A stretch of 8,334 nucleotides of DNA from Rhodobacterales bacterium UBA3077 (GTDB taxonomy: Bacteria > Pseudomonadota > Alphaproteobacteria > Rhodobacterales > Rhodobacteraceae), in assembly GCA_002366685.1 (NCBI GenBank), contig DFBP01000214.1, forward strand, positions 1 through 8,334. Reading direction: 5' to 3'. Shown here in pieces: positions 6,202 through 8,334 of this stretch (positions are counted from its first letter, which is position 1; each line of letters begins with the position of its first letter). The notes beneath the pieces are model-generated. The model saw only the letters and a list, made by a program, of their open reading frames with translations. It made no database searches and had not been told where the DNA came from. The position numbers and the translations under genes were made by a program.

Positions 6202-7095
6202 TCATTGCAGGCTTTTTGGGGGCGGGTTTAAGCGGGTAAAAACTTCGGCTATGTGCTGGGCTTGGGTCAGCCAGATGGCGTCGCGGTGTTCTGCGATATG
6301 CGCTAGCGCCCGCCGCAGTTGCCGCAATCTGGCGGGCTGGCCAACGATGTAAGGATGAAGGGCAATTCCCATGACGAGTGGTTGTGCCGCGGATTGGGCA
6401 CACATCTCTTCGAACGTGTCGATGATCATGTCCGAAAAATCGACGGCGCTGTCTTTGCGCGCGACAATGGCAGGGATATCATTGACCTCCTGCGGGTATG
6501 GCACAGCCAGAATTGGTCCGCTTCGGGTACACATCCACACCGGCTGGTCGTCCATACACCAGTTTAATGTATAACTGTATCCGGCCTCTTTCAGCAGGTC
6601 CGGTGTCACATGGCTTTCGGCGATCCATGGGCTCAGCCAGCCTTTGGGCGAAGACCCCTCCGCTTGAGCGAGCACGTCCGTCGCCCCGGTAATCATCGCG
6701 GCCTCGGTCGTTTCATCCATGGTGCTTTGCCGCTCGGAATTGGTGCGGCCGTGCCCGCAAATCTCGTCACCGCGCGCACGATGCCGGTCCAGCAGTTCGG
6801 GCGCATAGTCGTATATCGCCGCATTGGCGAGTACCGTGGCTGGAAGGTCGAGCTCATCCAAAAGATCCAGTAGGCGCCACGCCCCGACCCGATTTCCGTA
6901 GTCGCGCCAAGCGTAATTAAGCACGTCGGGCTGTGGGCCACCGGGGGCCAGCTCCGCACCTAGACCCTCGCCAAAGGCAAAATGTTCAAGGTTGACACCA
7001 AAATAGATGGCAAGCCGTTTGCCACCCGGCCAATCGAACTGCGGTCGTGCATGGATTGGCACATAGTTATACCTTCCGTGATGAGGTCGGCTCAT
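6202..7095 (-). CDS. NodB-fold hydrolase, PuuE/allantoinase-like, metal motif altered
   Basis: A 297-aa cytoplasmic protein of the polysaccharide deacetylase superfamily, closest in layout to the PuuE-type allantoinase branch. N-terminal residues lead into FGVNLEHFAFGEG (32-44), where the usual catalytic/metal Asp of the NodB motif 1 is replaced by Asn or Glu. Motif 2 reads GHGRTNSERQ, so H115 is kept but the second His of HxxxH is Asn (N119). The family's SPW (155-157) and LHPYIVGQP (H247-P248) motifs are present. PuuE itself has been described as a metal-independent allantoinase, which fits the missing ligands. The substrate is unknown: allantoin, another ureide or a cyclic imide are all possible. 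The start overlaps the NTF2-like gene stop as ATGA. It is clearly distinct in sequence from the second NodB-fold gene at 2848-3750. Confidence 0.82.
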   Translation of the reverse strand: MSRPHHGRYNYVPIHARPQFDWPGGKRLAIYFGVNLEHFAFGEGLGAELAPGGPQPDVLNYAWRDYGNRVGAWRLLDLLDELDLPATVLANAAIYDYAPELLDRHRARGDEICGHGRTNSERQSTMDETTEAAMITGATDVLAQAEGSSPKGWLSPWIAESHVTPDLLKEAGYSYTLNWCMDDQPVWMCTRSGPILAVPYPQEVNDIPAIVARKDSAVDFSDMIIDTFEEMCAQSAAQPLVMGIALHPYIVGQPARLRQLRRALAHIAEHRDAIWLTQAQHIAEVFTRLNPPPKSLQ

Positions 7096-7511
7096 AGCGC
7101 AGCCTCGGTCAGACCTGCCCGATCCAGCAGAATTTCCGCACTGTCGTTCCAGACCTGCGTCTCAACGATCAGCCCGTCGCGGATAACAAAAGTATCAATG
7201 TACCGGTTGGAGGAAAACGGTGCCCCGTCTGGCCATTCGCCGTAAAGATGACCGGAGTTATAGACATAAACGTCACCCGTCTCTGCATCGCGCGCCGCAT
7301 CCATACGCCCTAGCCGCTTTTTCACCCATTTGTAACGTTTGGCATTGAAGGCGGCTGTTTGTGCGGGCACGGTGAACTGCCGCCCACCGGTAAAGATGAT
7401 CCGGACATCGGGTGCGACGTAGGCTGACGCCCCTTCCGGATCGGGAACCATTGACCGCTCAAGATAAGCCTCCACAACGGCACGGGCCTGCGTGATGGGA
7501 TCGGCTGTCAC
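7092..7511 (-). CDS. NTF2/SnoaL-like fold small protein
   Basis: A 139-aa soluble protein with the layout of the NTF2/SnoaL alpha+beta cone fold: an N-terminal helix (ARAVVEAYLERSM), the short DPEGASAYVAPDVRIIFTGG segment split across helix and first strand, a helical middle part, and C-terminal strands including YVYNSGHLYGEW, SNRYIDTFVIRDGLIVETQVWND. The RYIDTFVIRDGLIVE block is the typical SnoaL-like signature. Such proteins are ketosteroid-isomerase-like isomerases, hydratases or non-catalytic binders, and no specific reaction can be read here. The start is GTG at 7511, overlapping the racemase stop as GTGA. An in-frame ATG at codon 21 would remove the first helix, so GTG is preferred. Its ATGA overlap with the PuuE-like gene suggests the two work together, perhaps on the same cyclic substrate. 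Confidence 0.77.
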   Translation of the reverse strand: MTADPITQARAVVEAYLERSMVPDPEGASAYVAPDVRIIFTGGRQFTVPAQTAAFNAKRYKWVKKRLGRMDAARDAETGDVYVYNSGHLYGEWPDGAPFSSNRYIDTFVIRDGLIVETQVWNDSAEILLDRAGLTEAAL

Positions 7512-8143
7512 AGCATCGCCCCGATCTGCGTCGCGGCGCGGACCCCGTCAATCAGACGCACCTTGATCTCTGGCCCCGCCAGTGCCGGGATATGCACCAT
7601 GCCAGCACATCCCAGCACGATACTTTGAACATTGTCCACAGCCTGGATATTCGCGATTTCATCTAGGACTCGTTTGGCCGAGCTCTCAAATTCGGTTTCC
7701 AGTGCCAGAACCGGCACCCCACAGGAATGGACATGCCCAAGGTGGTGGCCCAGACCGTAAGCCTTGATATTTTCTTCAAGAACGGGGGCCGAGATGGGCA
7801 ACGTGGTGATAACGGAAAACCTATCGCCCGCTAAAGCCGCAAGATGATAGGCTGCCTGTCCTATTCCAATCACCGGACAGTCGGCGATCGACATTGCTTC
7901 ATCCAGTCCAGTATCGTCAAAGCAACCGATGACGATGGCCTGGGCTCCGGCATCCGAGGCTTTTTGTACCAGCTTCAGCAGCGCTGGCACACAGGCTCTG
8001 CCGTCTTCTGGGCCTTGGATTGCCGGCGGCCCATCGTGGGATGTCCAGCCCTCAATTGAGCTGTTCGGACAGGTCTCTCGTGCCGTTCGCACCATCGCCT
8101 CAGTCATCGAGGCCGTGCTGTTCGGGTTGATAATTATAATCAT
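7508..8143 (-). CDS. hyuE: Hydantoin racemase (Asp/Glu racemase family)
   Basis: A 211-aa cytoplasmic racemase of the Asp/Glu/hydantoin racemase superfamily. It starts with the family's INPNST motif (residues 5-10), has the first catalytic cysteine C74 in VIGCFDDTG and the second C179 in VLGCAGM, close to the pair (about 76 and 181) reported for characterised hydantoin racemases. It would interconvert D- and L-5-monosubstituted hydantoins so that D-selective downstream enzymes can use the whole racemate. Allantoin racemases belong to the same family and cannot be excluded, particularly with a PuuE-like gene two genes downstream. Length is slightly short of the usual 230-250, with a compact C-terminus. 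The ATG overlaps the stop of the upstream permease (ATGA). The symbol is given by family and context. Confidence 0.86.
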   Translation of the reverse strand: MIIIINPNSTASMTEAMVRTARETCPNSSIEGWTSHDGPPAIQGPEDGRACVPALLKLVQKASDAGAQAIVIGCFDDTGLDEAMSIADCPVIGIGQAAYHLAALAGDRFSVITTLPISAPVLEENIKAYGLGHHLGHVHSCGVPVLALETEFESSAKRVLDEIANIQAVDNVQSIVLGCAGMVHIPALAGPEIKVRLIDGVRAATQIGAML

Positions 8144-8334
8144 GCCACGTCCCTGCCTGCTTTCGAAATGATACGCGCCCGACGCCTTTGTGAGACCAAG
8201 GCGATGGCGAGAAACGTGCCGATTATCAAAAACGAAAACAGTGTCGTAAGAGTGCCAAGCGCATATAAAACCGGGGTTGTGACGTTTGTCGTCATCCCGA
8301 AAATCTCTAGCGGCAGCGTGTTGTAAGATCCGGC
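8140..8334 (-). CDS. ABC transporter permease, PotC-like, C-terminal part (partial)
   Basis: The last 64 codons of a gene that runs off the right edge. The visible product begins within SYNTLPLEIFGM, a segment typical of the C-terminal part of spermidine/putrescine-type inner-membrane permeases (PotC/binding-protein-dependent transport family). One hydrophobic membrane segment follows (ALGTLTTLFSFLIIGTFLAIALV), then a basic cytoplasmic tail with SQRRRAR. The stop TGA at 8140-8142 overlaps the ATG of the racemase. The substrate cannot be read from this fragment, but its position as the gene directly before a hydantoin pathway suggests uptake of the cyclic amide or a related compound, not polyamine. 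The other transporter subunits, and probably the operon promoter, should lie to the right of the window. Confidence 0.82.
   Translation of the reverse strand, partial: AGSYNTLPLEIFGMTTNVTTPVLYALGTLTTLFSFLIIGTFLAIALVSQRRRARIISKAGRDVA

Overview
The window looks like accessory or catabolic DNA from an alphaproteobacterium, most likely a Rhodobacteraceae/Roseobacter-type marine or soil bacterium. This is inferred from moderately GC-rich coding sequence, tightly overlapping genes, and protein sequences that resemble rhizobial/agrobacterial hydantoin enzymes. No taxonomic search was possible.

Right and central part (about 1608-8334, all on the minus strand): a compact operon for uptake and ring-opening of cyclic amides (hydantoins and probably cyclic imides or ureides). 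In transcription order it holds: the C-terminal end of a PotC-like ABC permease (cut by the window edge); a hydantoin/Asp-Glu-type racemase (HyuE-like); a small NTF2/SnoaL-fold protein; a NodB-fold, PuuE-like hydrolase; an N-carbamoyl-D-amino acid hydrolase; a D-hydantoinase/dihydropyrimidinase; a second NodB-fold hydrolase that closely resembles Helicobacter PgdA and cyclic-imide hydrolases; a 94-aa CxxC protein of unknown function; and a CobW/COG0523 GTPase. Five of the eight junctions overlap by 1-4 bases and the other three have gaps of 13-23 bases, so this reads as one transcript with translational coupling. The promoter lies upstream of the window.

How the genes work together (inference from families): the transporter imports the substrate, the racemase interconverts 5-substituted hydantoin enantiomers, the hydantoinase opens the ring to an N-carbamoyl amino acid, and the D-carbamoylase releases the D-amino acid, CO2 and ammonia. 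The two NodB-fold hydrolases extend the ring-opening range. The CxxC protein and CobW GTPase end the operon and may supply metal to the hydantoinase and to the metal-binding NodB enzyme.

Left part (1-1607): the operon is bordered by an intergenic stretch with a plus-strand terminator-like hairpin. Next comes a truncated IS6-family element whose transposase has an in-frame stop and has lost its C-terminal end and distal terminus. After that lies an unrecognised ORF remnant, an AT-richer stretch with no convincing gene, and three tandem copies of an octamer at the window edge. This side looks like decayed, rearranged DNA flanking the intact catabolic operon.
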